A stretch of 64,000 nucleotides of DNA from Hofstenia miamia. Its lineage: Eukaryota > Xenacoelomorpha > Acoela > Hofsteniidae. Positions 58,001 to 64,000 of the stretch are shown here, piece after piece. The DNA is taken from the NCBI GenBank assembly GCA_900660155.1, contig CABFPE010000030.1, positions 1,763,997 to 1,827,996 of the forward strand. Reading direction: 5' to 3'. Positions within the stretch are counted from its first letter, which is position 1. The number at the start of each line of letters is the position of its first letter. The notes beneath the pieces were generated by a model, which was given only the letters and a program-made list of their open reading frames with translations, had not been told where the DNA came from and searched no databases. The position numbers and the translations under genes are program-made.

Positions 58001-59690
58001 CAATTATTTTTTCATCAGAGAGAAGGATTTCTTGCATATTCTGCATTTTGATGATTCCTGACTCAAAATCCTTTAAGTAAATATTTATATCTTCGCCTTC
58101 CGGCACTAAGGAAATCTCATAATATAATCTGATCAAATAATTGCAATTATTTAGACCTAACGAATCAATTACCATTGATCAAATTAAAAAATCAATTATC
58201 AGGCTTGCAATTAGCAATTAGCTGTTGATGTGCGAATAACTAGTATATATAATTTTCTGAAAAGATCTTTTAATGTTGTCTGATGACATTTTGCACTCCA
58301 TTTAACACTCCTTGACCATTTTATCAACTCGTGTTTATTACATTTACACCTATGCTTTAGACGTTCACTGGCTTCGGGTGTTACCAATTTAATTGGACAC
58401 GCCTTTGGGGATGCAATAAGTCCTCCCATTGTTGGCTTCATTTCAGAACACGTAGACGCCCGTGGATTCTACAATTTACAAGTATGTCGTTTGCAAACAT
58501 GTTCGTTCTTTATAAATTTTGAAATGTCTACAGAAAAAGCTTTAGCACGCAATTGATAATCTCAGTAAAAGAAACGTACAATATTCAACATTTGAAATCT
58601 AGTACTACATTTATTTTTAGGCCTAGGATTTATGAACCTTTTGAGCTAAAGGGTCTTAAGGTCGATGTTTAACCCCTATTAACCCAGAAATTTATAGAAT
58701 TTGTGACGGTTTAAATAAAAAATTAAAATATGAAAACACCCTAAATTAGCCCGTCTGGATGGTACTTAGATGTACTATTGAAGAAATCAAATTAGTTGTT
58801 GCTGCCAATTGAATTTAGACTGGGTTATCTGAACACTGGGGTGGGAAGAATTTTAACATTTTGGCAAAATTGCATTTTCCTTTGAAAAAGTTGATATTTT
58901 CTTATACTTCCATTACACGAATATCTTTTTTCACAAATTTTCAGGGAAGCACACTTACTCATAGATGTGTACAAATCGAAGCTTTGATACTTTAAAGTAA
59001 CAATGGGCAGATTAGGGTTAGGTTTATTGTAAAACTATTTTTACACAATTATTGATGTTTTAAAAAAAATGTCCCACATTATTATGTTAGTATTAACTTC
59101 TTTTCGTTTACTGATATAGTTTTTCGGCAAATAAATGGCTAATACCACTGTCAATATTATAAAGCCTTATCTATTTGTGGACAACCATTAAATTATAGCG
59201 ACAGATATCCTTTCAGTTCATGTATAGATTTTATTGGCACATACATTTGGCTTAATCGTTGTTAATTATTAAATTTTTAAATGCTTCATTTTAACAGTGC
59301 TCTGCTCATTAAAAATCAGCAACATGTTTTTTTGTTGTAGTCAATCATCTTTATATACTATTTTTTGTTCTATAGAACAAAGATCCATGATTTCAATAGA
59401 ACATGCCAAAAATTGCTGATGTTTTTTCTGTCAATAAAAAATAATTACCAATAATATGACTAAAAGGATTGGTGTAGGGGCGTGAAAACATTATTGAAAC
59501 AAACTCAATGTTTTTCGAATTGAATGTCTTTTAGTACGGACTCTTTATCAATGTCATCATATCCGTTATTGGTGGCTGCTGTTTCTTAGCAAGTTCACTG
59601 TTTTATTCAAAAGACAATCAGGCCTATTTGAACGAACTTCGATTGGGCAACTCTCAAGAAGGGCTTATGGATAATGAAGCAGAGGCATAG
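40078..59690 (+). CDS. SPNS: Spinster-type (SPNS) major facilitator transporter, six exons
   Basis: Twelve-helix major facilitator protein. Family members export lysophospholipids from lysosomes (SPNS1) or sphingosine-1-phosphate from cells (SPNS2). The coding exons are 40078-40363, 51889-52170, 54286-54579, 55200-55428, 58361-58481 and 59535-59690. Together they make 1,368 bases, a 455-residue protein, with phases 1, 1, 1, 2, 0 agreeing at every junction. Markers include NYMDR in helix 1 (26-30), motif A GDRVNRK after helix 2 (73-79), [11 protein letters not shown] in helix 4 (111-121), WKYALRVTP (about 180-188), SLALWGP in exon 3, and the RRS...[11 protein letters not shown] stretch of exon 5 that corresponds to TRRSTAEAFQ...LLGDAGSP of human SPNS1. 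It is shorter than human SPNS1 (528 residues) because both termini are short; the core is complete. The start used is the first ATG, at 40078. Which paralogue it is cannot be settled by eye. Confidence 0.95.
40364..41649 (+). other. SPNS intron 1, left part
   Basis: AT-rich intron sequence with no recognised repeat before the first LINE fragment. Confidence 0.6.
41650..41975 (+). mobile_element. LINE endonuclease fragment (APE type)
   Basis: The frame at 41669-41938 has [16 protein letters not shown] and then KFKSCF, followed near 41908 by a [15 protein letters not shown]-type stretch (split between frames). These match the middle of the APE endonuclease of CR1/Jockey LINEs (IYNPPSNS, GDFNLPDISW). 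Only this piece is present; the right end is cut by the next LINE. Confidence 0.75.
41976..43836 (-). mobile_element. RLE-type LINE (R4/Dong- or NeSL-like), decayed
   Basis: Minus-strand RT with [33 protein letters not shown] and [12 protein letters not shown] (YMDD box), frame 42091-42645. Upstream come [16 protein letters not shown] (42639-42845) and a charged N-terminal part (43335-43598). This RT style belongs to LINEs that use a restriction-like endonuclease, not APE. The C-terminal part with that endonuclease is missing: similarity stops at a [15 protein letters not shown] stretch near 42000. Stops and frame changes lie between the pieces. Its base composition is richer in G and C than the surroundings. 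Confidence 0.8.
43837..43869 (+). repeat. (ATT)n microsatellite
   Basis: About ten ATT units at the junction between the RLE-type LINE and the next LINE; probably a relic LINE tail. Confidence 0.9.
43870..46400 (+). mobile_element. LINE, CR1/Jockey-like, long but decayed
   Basis: Plus strand. Endonuclease C-terminal part: [12 protein letters not shown] then [13 protein letters not shown] (about 43890-43975). Linker frame at 44182-44490. [21 protein letters not shown] and [16 protein letters not shown] (44975-45193), then [18 protein letters not shown] and [10 protein letters not shown] (45359-45610; YEDD instead of YADD), then [10 protein letters not shown] near 45690. A few frame changes and stops separate these. 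The 3' end is probably at AATAAATTTGCTTTGACTC near 46370-46390. A different family from the LINEs at 1 kb and 38 kb. Confidence 0.8.
46401..47656 (+). other. SPNS intron 1, middle part
   Basis: AT-rich intron sequence; no gene or repeat recognised. Confidence 0.5.
48940..49042. repeat. (TA)n - unique 50 bp - (TA)n, left of the Penelope-like element
   Basis: (TA)n at 48941-48960, then TGTAAAATCAACTGTGTTAC, TATTCATCCCC and AAAAAGGTAAATA, a single N at 49011, then (TA)n to 49042. The middle part recurs at 50318-50362 on the other side of the Penelope-like element. Confidence 0.85.
49043..50290 (-). mobile_element. Penelope-like element, truncated and broken
   Basis: Minus strand, RT followed by a GIY-YIG endonuclease, the order that defines the family. 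[21 protein letters not shown] at 50071-50256, then [10 protein letters not shown] and [10 protein letters not shown] (49718-50017). Endonuclease: [20 protein letters not shown] at about 49356-49420, running on to an [13 protein letters not shown] ending near 49200-49230. The N-terminal part of RT is absent, so the copy is 5'-truncated, and there are several breaks. A hammerhead-like motif lies at its 3' end. It sits inside the hAT-like element, between TA microsatellites. Confidence 0.85.
49071..49104 (-). ncRNA. Hammerhead-like ribozyme motif at the Penelope-like 3' end (candidate)
   Basis: On the minus strand: CTGACGA, one extra base, GGTAC, a 5-base loop, GTACC, then GAAA. Hammerhead ribozymes have a CUGANGA box, stem II and a GAAA box in this order, and such motifs are known in Penelope-like elements. 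Stem II pairs perfectly over five bases. The extra base before it and poorly matched stem I flanks mean it may be decayed or not a ribozyme at all. Confidence 0.4.
50291..50362. repeat. (TA)n plus ~45-bp direct repeat, right of the Penelope-like element
   Basis: (TA)n at 50291-50318 followed by TGTAAAATGTGTTACTATT, CCCCAATC and AAAAAGGTGAATA, a near copy of 48960-49010. Confidence 0.85.
50638..51888 (+). other. SPNS intron 1, right part
   Basis: AT-rich; no feature recognised. The minus-strand frame at 51029-51214 matches nothing I know. The intron ends CTGTTTAG at 51888. Confidence 0.55.
51889..52170 (+). CDS. SPNS: SPNS exon 2
   Basis: Residues 96-189; acceptor TTCTGTTTAG, donor GTAAATC. 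Holds helices 3-5 including [11 protein letters not shown] and GSGAGYITG. Confidence 0.95.
52171..53120 (+). other. SPNS intron 2, left part
   Basis: No recognised gene or repeat before the THAP-bearing element. Confidence 0.5.
53121..54096 (-). mobile_element. Inverted-repeat DNA element carrying a THAP-domain fragment
   Basis: The ends (about 53121-53205 and 54010-54096) are inverted copies over ~80 bases: GTACGAAATAAACAGAAGG, GTGAAAACAA, CACTCGTGT and CAGACTGCAGGC on the left have near-perfect complements on the right. Between them, on the minus strand, a frame open to about 53940 reads CRSNY, then [20 protein letters not shown], then [13 protein letters not shown] and [11 protein letters not shown] (53615-53940). 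This is most of a THAP (C2CH zinc-finger) DNA-binding domain, as in P-element and other transposases. The rest of a transposase is missing, so it is an internal deletion derivative. Exact outer ends and target duplication were not fixed. Confidence 0.75.
53615..53940 (-). pseudogene. THAP-domain protein fragment
   Basis: Zinc-dependent DNA-binding domain that in transposases recognises the element's own ends. Visible are CRSNY (a zinc cysteine), the FPKD turn, the tryptophan of NAWL, the C and H of ICQKHW, and the PADPPNLFE segment in the usual order. The expected upstream residues with the first cysteine are not in this frame; a TTGCAG before the CRS codons could be a splice acceptor. The frame ends 30 residues after the domain, with no catalytic region. 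Confidence 0.75.
54286..54579 (+). CDS. SPNS: SPNS exon 3
   Basis: Residues 190-287; acceptor GGTATTTTAG, donor GTGTAG after the GVGLG codons. Holds helices 6-8 including SLALWGPTF and FGIATCLAG. Confidence 0.95.
54580..55199 (+). other. SPNS intron 3
   Basis: 620 bp, AT-rich, ending TTGTTTAG; nothing else recognised. Confidence 0.8.
55200..55428 (+). CDS. SPNS: SPNS exon 4
   Basis: Begins with the codons AVFSNRLK right after the GLG of exon 3 and ends VVPN plus two bases before GTGATC. Holds helices 9-10; [15 protein letters not shown] corresponds to ADPLVCATGLLGSAP of human SPNS1. Confidence 0.95.
55429..55883 (+). other. SPNS intron 4, left part
   Basis: No feature recognised before the Tc1 element. 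Confidence 0.6.
55884..56674 (-). mobile_element. Tc1-type DNA transposon, internally deleted, TA duplication
   Basis: Terminal repeats CAGTGACCGCAAAAAGTTTA then CGAACACC on the left and the same read inward from the right (one difference, CAATGACC). A TA stands on each side. At 791 bp it is about half the length of a full Tc1 element. It lies in SPNS intron 4 in the opposite direction to the gene. Confidence 0.95.
56042..56452 (-). pseudogene. Tc1 transposase with a large in-frame internal deletion
   Basis: An open 136-residue frame. Residues 1-25 ([20 protein letters not shown], then EGYSQ) are the start of the paired-like DNA-binding domain. The frame then jumps straight to the catalytic C-terminal part: [25 protein letters not shown] and KNKGYNTKY. 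The second aspartate and the glutamate are 34 residues apart (DD34E, Tc1 class). The first catalytic aspartate, most of the DNA-binding domain and the nuclear signal are missing, about 200 residues. It cannot be an active transposase. Confidence 0.9.
56677..58360 (+). other. SPNS intron 4, right part
   Basis: AT-rich. Minus-strand frames at 57715-57948 and 57981-58175 show no recognisable motif; they could be relics of an unknown element. The intron ends ATGCTTTAG at 58360. Confidence 0.5.
58361..58481 (+). CDS. SPNS: SPNS exon 5
   Basis: Not visible as a long open frame. Reads [18 protein letters not shown], then [19 protein letters not shown] and NLQ before GTATGT. It completes the split arginine codon of exon 4 and matches the conserved loop before helix 11 of SPNS proteins. 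Confidence 0.93.
58482..59534 (+). other. SPNS intron 5
   Basis: About 1.05 kb, AT-rich, ending GTCTTTTAG; no element recognised. Confidence 0.7.
59535..59690 (+). CDS. SPNS: SPNS exon 6 (last)
   Basis: Reads [20 protein letters not shown] (helix 12), then [11 protein letters not shown] and a short acidic tail ending DNEAEA and a TAG stop. The C-terminus is shorter than in vertebrate SPNS proteins. Confidence 0.93.
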   Translation, partial: YGLFINVIISVIGGCCFLASSLFYSKDNQAYLNELRLGNSQEGLMDNEAEA

Positions 59691-59819
59691 CTAATTTTAA
59701 TTTTGTACTTTTTTATCTAGCTGCAGTTCTTTTGTATTTCATTTCCCTTTTCAGTGGTGCTATCTCGTAGAATGTTGATTTTAATAACTTTTTACTTAGG
59801 AAAGCAATTGTGAGTATTT

Positions 59820-59825
59820 AATAAA
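59820..59825 (+). terminator. Polyadenylation signal AATAAA for SPNS (candidate)
   Basis: AATAAA 130 bases after the SPNS stop codon, the first good candidate downstream. Confidence 0.55.
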
Positions 59826-61600
59826 ATAGTTTATGTAAAGACAAGATGGAGTTCGTATATTTTATTGCGTTTGTTAAATTGAATTTATAAATATATGCAA
59901 GTGTTTGAAATTTCCCTTTTATATGGTACAATTCCAATTGTTAGCATTTAAATATTTTTGGATGTCTTTGTAGATATGAAATAGTCGTTATCAAGATTTT
60001 TTGCATTTATTAAAACTAGAGAAAATCTAGTTGAACTGTCGAGGTACGAAATTGCTTGTTTTAATTGGTTTATATTAAATAGAGATTTCAAAGAAATCCA
60101 TGCTTCATACAGGCGGTTATATATTTCCACATCTTTTATTTGTAGATTTTCCACACATTCAACAAGAATATGAAACTTGTATGTGCACTGAAAGAATTCT
60201 TCATTGTATTACACAATTTCTTAAATGAATGTATCGGATGTAGCATGTAAACAATATAAGTATCAAGCAAATAATGCGTATCCTATTCCTCAACAGGTTT
60301 AGGAAAGTCATATTTACTTGTTTAATATTATGTCAACTAAATATATATTTTTTAACAGCTACGTGTAGGGAAAATAATTCACTTGTAGTATTCTATAGCA
60401 TAAACATTCATTATGCTACGTTGAAATTTTGTTAGAAAAATATGACACTGAAGAGTAGATATTTGAAATAGTAAACCGCAAATCGAATAGTTGGGCTTGG
60501 CTAGCATCAACTTTTCTGTTTTGGTTAGCACGTCAAAACCCCCCTATTCATGTTTTTTAATATTTGCAAAATCTTCAAAATAACGAATTTATCAAGTACT
60601 TTACATGTAGGAATATCTATGCAGATAGAAAGAATCCCTCTAGGCTCCATGAAAAAAATTTATAGACTCCTTTGGACAATTCTAAAAGTTATTGAATTTT
60701 GTACTTTTAAATTTCTTTAACAAATTAATGTAAAGAATGCTTTGAAACGAGCATCCATTAATTTAATGTATGCCCATTTGAAATAGAAAATTTCTTTTTA
60801 CTCCCCTAGGATTCACTCCACAGTGACCAATGAAAATAAATTTCCTAATTATGCCGCCAGAATCGCGCGTGAGTTGTACACGTGATTTATACGCGTAAAC
60901 TCAATTTTCTATAACTTTTTTGCGTTTAAAATTAATTATTTTATTTGTCAAAGAATTATTTTTTAAACTTTTAAATTGTTGAATTTTTAATTCTGTCTTG
61001 CATGTTTGAAGAATTAGTTTTGTAAATCGACTTAGCCAAGTTTTCTGTTACTTTTATAAAGCTAAAATGTACAAAACGCAAATCCAGGCCTTATCCTGTG
61101 TAAGTGTCATTGCAAATATGTACAATAATTCATTAGTAATTGTACTGTCTTATACAAAATAATTCGAATATTGTTATTAATGTAGCAAGTTGTGTTTTTA
61201 CTCGAATCAGCATTTTTAAATTAGTGACTTTGTAATAATTTTTCGTTTCAATAGAATCGTAATAATAAATATTTGCCATTCGTTGCTGAAATTCGCAATA
61301 ACTATGCCAATATTATTTTTGTATTTTCTAATATTTTACTATTGAACATGGTGATTACATTAACTCGGCTGGTATTAATGCAAACTGAAAATATCAATGA
61401 GTATTTAGCATGTAGCATGTAAAACATGCCATCTAACAATTGATGACACGAAATATTACATATGCAATCTGTGCGATGCAGAATTATGCAATAAATAGCC
61501 TTGTTCGGGTTTCTTTCTCAATTCTTGGATAACCTGCACTCATTCCTGCATCATTTCATTACTTTGTGCAATGATTGTGTAGAAAGCGATGGAAAACATG
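59826..61600. other. Region between SPNS and the LINEs at the right end
   Basis: AT-rich, no recognised gene. The minus-strand frame at 59948-60154 is open a little further upstream but has no motif I know. Confidence 0.5.
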
Positions 61601-61629
61601 TTATCCTCACTGCTATCAAAGGTATTCAT

Positions 61630-62130
61630 ACTGGAACGACTGCTACTATTCACTGAGACTTTTCCTTCGAACTACAGAAGCTACGGGAAAGCTTTGAATC
61701 TTCAAAGCAAACTATGGATAACGTCTCCAATTCTTTAATAGAAATTCGTAATGTCATTAGAACACTCAAAGGTCAACAGGATGCAATGCCGAAAAGTATA
61801 TCCAATAATTATCCTCATCGAGCATACAACCCTTGCGTGATTAGCGTTCGCGGTTTATCCGAATCGAACAATGCTACTGGTTTACAACAATTAAATGACA
61901 ATAAAAAAGTAATCGATGAAATCCTCTGTTTTATTTACCGTAATTGCCATCCCACTGATGTAAGAAGAGTAGGGCGAGCTAATGACTTGAAACCTAAAAC
62001 ATTATTAGTGACTTTTCAGTGCTCATTTGATGCCCATATTAACGTACCTTCCGGCGATTATGCCTACTCTCCCAATAAGCCGTGGATGATTTCTGACCTG
62101 AAAACCAAGAATTTTTGCTAGCTCCGCCGA
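61630..62130 (+). mobile_element. LINE ORF1 fragment
   Basis: The frame at 61714-62121 reads ISVRGLSES, then TDVRRVGRANDLKPKTLLVT. This is the pattern of LINE ORF1 proteins (IRGLPES ... VRLGK...KPRPLLVTF), which bind the element's RNA. A short helical stretch (NSLIEIRNVIRTLKGQQ) precedes it. Nothing of the endonuclease follows directly. Confidence 0.65.
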
Positions 62131-62604
62131 TTATCCCGACCCCAAATTTGAAATCATGACGATGATTTTTTTCAAGTGTAATTTCAGGAAAACGATCAAA
62201 CACGGAAGTTATTTTGTGTTTCTCAAGTATGTGCGATGGTTAAGAGGAGGCTAAATTTCTTGGATTTTAAATTGTTCATAAATAAAGTGTTCTACTAGTG
62301 TAAATCACTATGCATGTACAAATATATACCTTAGCTTTATTGTGTTTGCAATAATTAGCAGAATGCAATGACTCGGAAAATATGGATTAAGGATGCACCT
62401 GGCCAATTAGCCGACCCCAAAATTTTAGGCAATATTTTGGGTCCAGAAAATCGGCTTAATCGCCAGGAGGTACGGTACTGTGGCAGCGGCTCATAATTAC
62501 GCAATCATCAACATCTTTATGACGCGACTTATCGTCTCAAAAATTTAGGCACGAGAGTATGCTTTTTAAGAGACATAGAGAGCTGATAGAACAAAGACTG
62601 GTGT
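62131..62604. other. Unassigned stretch between LINE pieces
   Basis: No motif recognised; either spacer between two insertions or decayed LINE interior. Confidence 0.4.
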
Positions 62605-63490
62605 AATAACAACAACCTATCGATGAACGAAGAAAAAACTGTTGAAATGATTTTTTCTAAGGGTAGCTCTCCTTTGACTACTACACAATACCCATCTGGC
62701 AAACTCTTTCGAGCCATTAAAATCCTTGGAGTGTACATTGATAATGCCTTGTCATTTGAAGAACATGTCTCAAGGCTTCTACGAAAATGCAGAAGCAAAA
62801 TGTTCCTTCTAAATAAGTTAAAGGCACAAGGTTACTCCTTACGCGAGCTCAAGATACTTTACACTGCTTTGATATTGCCAAACATAACATATTCGGTTTC
62901 AGTATGGGGAGGATGCAGGAAGTCATTACAGCAAATCAGACACACTATAGAGGAAGTCAATGCGACTGGGATATACGGATAACTTTGAATCTATCGAAAC
63001 AATTGTGAGAAAGTCAGATGAAAAGCTGTTGAAGAGAATGTACTATGAGGACCATTTACTATCAGATCTAGAACCTGGAAGAAGTGACTATGCCTCTACA
63101 AGTCTCCGGGAACGTTTACCATCCTCTGAAAGAGATATTGATAGGAGATTTACGTTTATTTTTCCAAACAGATTCTTCAAGAAATACTAGCATTCTCGCT
63201 GTAACCTCCACTGTCTACCATATTCAATGATTCTCGGGTTCACACGTTACGAAATCATCAATCTAGAAATTGTCTCCGCTTCCTATTTGCATTATCTACT
63301 TCCAAGTCTCCAACCCTTACCAAAAACACCGACACGAAAGGAAGACCACACCAGAGCTATCACGTCTGTGAAATGCCGCAAATAATTCTGCAAGTGAAGT
63401 GAATTTTATGATAGTTTGTAAATTTAGTCAGTTTGATGTGTTTCATTCTGAAATAAAGATAATTTCTAATTTCTAATGTCTAATTTCTAA
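62605..63490 (+). mobile_element. LINE 3' part, CR1/Jockey-like
   Basis: C-terminal part of RT: NNNLSMNEEKTVEMIFSKG, then ILGVYIDNALSFEEHVSRLL, then LYTALILPNITYSVSVWGG (62623-62982). In the next frame come KLLKRMYYEDHLLSDLEPG and RFTFIFPNRFFKKY (62960-63190). One frame change joins the two. The 3' end shows AATAAAG and a (TTTCTAA)n-like tail at 63455-63490. Sequence upstream of the YADD box is absent, the usual 5' truncation. Confidence 0.85.
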
Positions 63491-63589
63491 ATCTCTTCGA
63501 ATTCGAGGTAGAAAGTTATTCCAATTAGAATCAGGAGCATGGTGTAAGACTCATTGACTAGAATATTGCACAAACAAATCAGTATCCAT

Positions 63590-63884
63590 GCCTACCATTA
63601 TATTTTTAAATGCTCAGGCAATACTGCTTAAACTTGACGAACTCAACATTGAAGTTAGTAACTACGCTCCGATCTTATTTAAATATGTGAAAGCTGGTTA
63701 AACGAAGGCATTCCTAACTCCTTCGTGAGTATTCTTGATATGGATCACACCCAAATGCTGTTCCTGTCATTATAGAATGTCTGTTCCTCATTATTCTTTC
63801 AAANAATTATCAATGTTATTGAATTGTAAACATTTATCTGAATATAGAATCTCTTATCTTATCTTATCTTATCTTATCTTATTT
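63590..63884 (+). mobile_element. LINE remnant: endonuclease start joined to a 3' tail
   Basis: The frame near 63595-63680 reads IIFLNAQAILLKLDELNIEV, like the first motif of the APE endonuclease (NARSLLNKLDEL). Soon after comes a 3'-UTR-like stretch ending in (TTATC)n at 63853-63884. The body of the element is missing, so this is an internal deletion copy. A single N lies at 63804. Confidence 0.6.
63853..63884 (+). repeat. (TTATC)n microsatellite tail
   Basis: About six TTATC units, the kind of simple tail that ends CR1/Jockey-like LINEs here. Confidence 0.9.
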
Positions 63885-64000
63885 ACTGCTCTATACTATT
63901 GCGATTGATTGGAAATTTAATTATTAGCGCACTCCTGCCACTTACACCTAAATCGTCATTCCGTTGATAATATTTCTTCCCTAAAAAATATATTTGCGGC

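Noticed and set aside
57715-58175. Two minus-strand frames in SPNS intron 4
   Set aside because: No recognisable domain, no codon or splice support; left unassigned.

Overview
The window is AT-rich animal DNA from an unplaced invertebrate. It holds few host genes, long introns, and many kinds of mobile element. Three host genes are supported. On the minus strand at the left are the first coding exon of an endophilin-B gene (2425-2676) and a single-exon ALYREF/THO4 mRNA-export gene (3167-3712). On the plus strand a complete six-exon spinster-type (SPNS) major facilitator gene runs from 40078 to 59690. All splice sites are GT/AG, reading phases agree at every junction, and the code is standard. 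I cannot name the species. The mix of hAT, Tc1, Penelope, APE-type and RLE-type LINEs, Gypsy-like and Polinton-like elements fits many aquatic invertebrates. No tRNA, rRNA or CRISPR was seen.

Layout: 1-1840 is a minus-strand LINE inside the first intron of endophilin-B. 4062-5102 is a hAT-like MITE with a second foldback element inside it. 5300-19435 is a Gypsy-like LTR fossil split by a roughly 9.1-kb insertion (7546-16684) with long inverted arms, which I read as a decayed Polinton-like element. That insertion holds a 1,000-N gap flanked by a 1.3-kb duplication, which looks like an assembly artefact. 19436-22164 is the third-ORF region of a related LTR element in inverted orientation, itself hit by a 351-bp hAT-like MITE with a perfect 8-bp target duplication. 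22165-31312 is a minus-strand LTR element with both LTRs, old and broken. 31313-32106 is a different Gypsy fragment. 32.6-33.5 kb has three hairpin repeats. 33773-36013 is a hAT element with an 8-bp target duplication, sitting just inside an older foldback element. 36.6-39.5 kb is LINE debris.

40-60 kb is the SPNS gene. Its first intron (11.5 kb) holds three LINE fragments from different lineages and a 2.97-kb hAT element with a perfect 8-bp target duplication, into which a Penelope-like element has inserted. Intron 2 holds an inverted-repeat element carrying part of a THAP domain. Intron 4 holds an internally deleted Tc1 element that still has an open 136-residue frame. 61.6-63.9 kb is more CR1/Jockey-like LINE material.

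No clearly new biological system is visible. The most useful leads are the foldback Polinton-like insertion and its suspect assembly, the unassigned third ORF of the Gypsy-like lineage, a hammerhead-like motif at the end of the Penelope-like element, the THAP-bearing inverted-repeat element, and several elements with intact target duplications that let the order of insertion be read.
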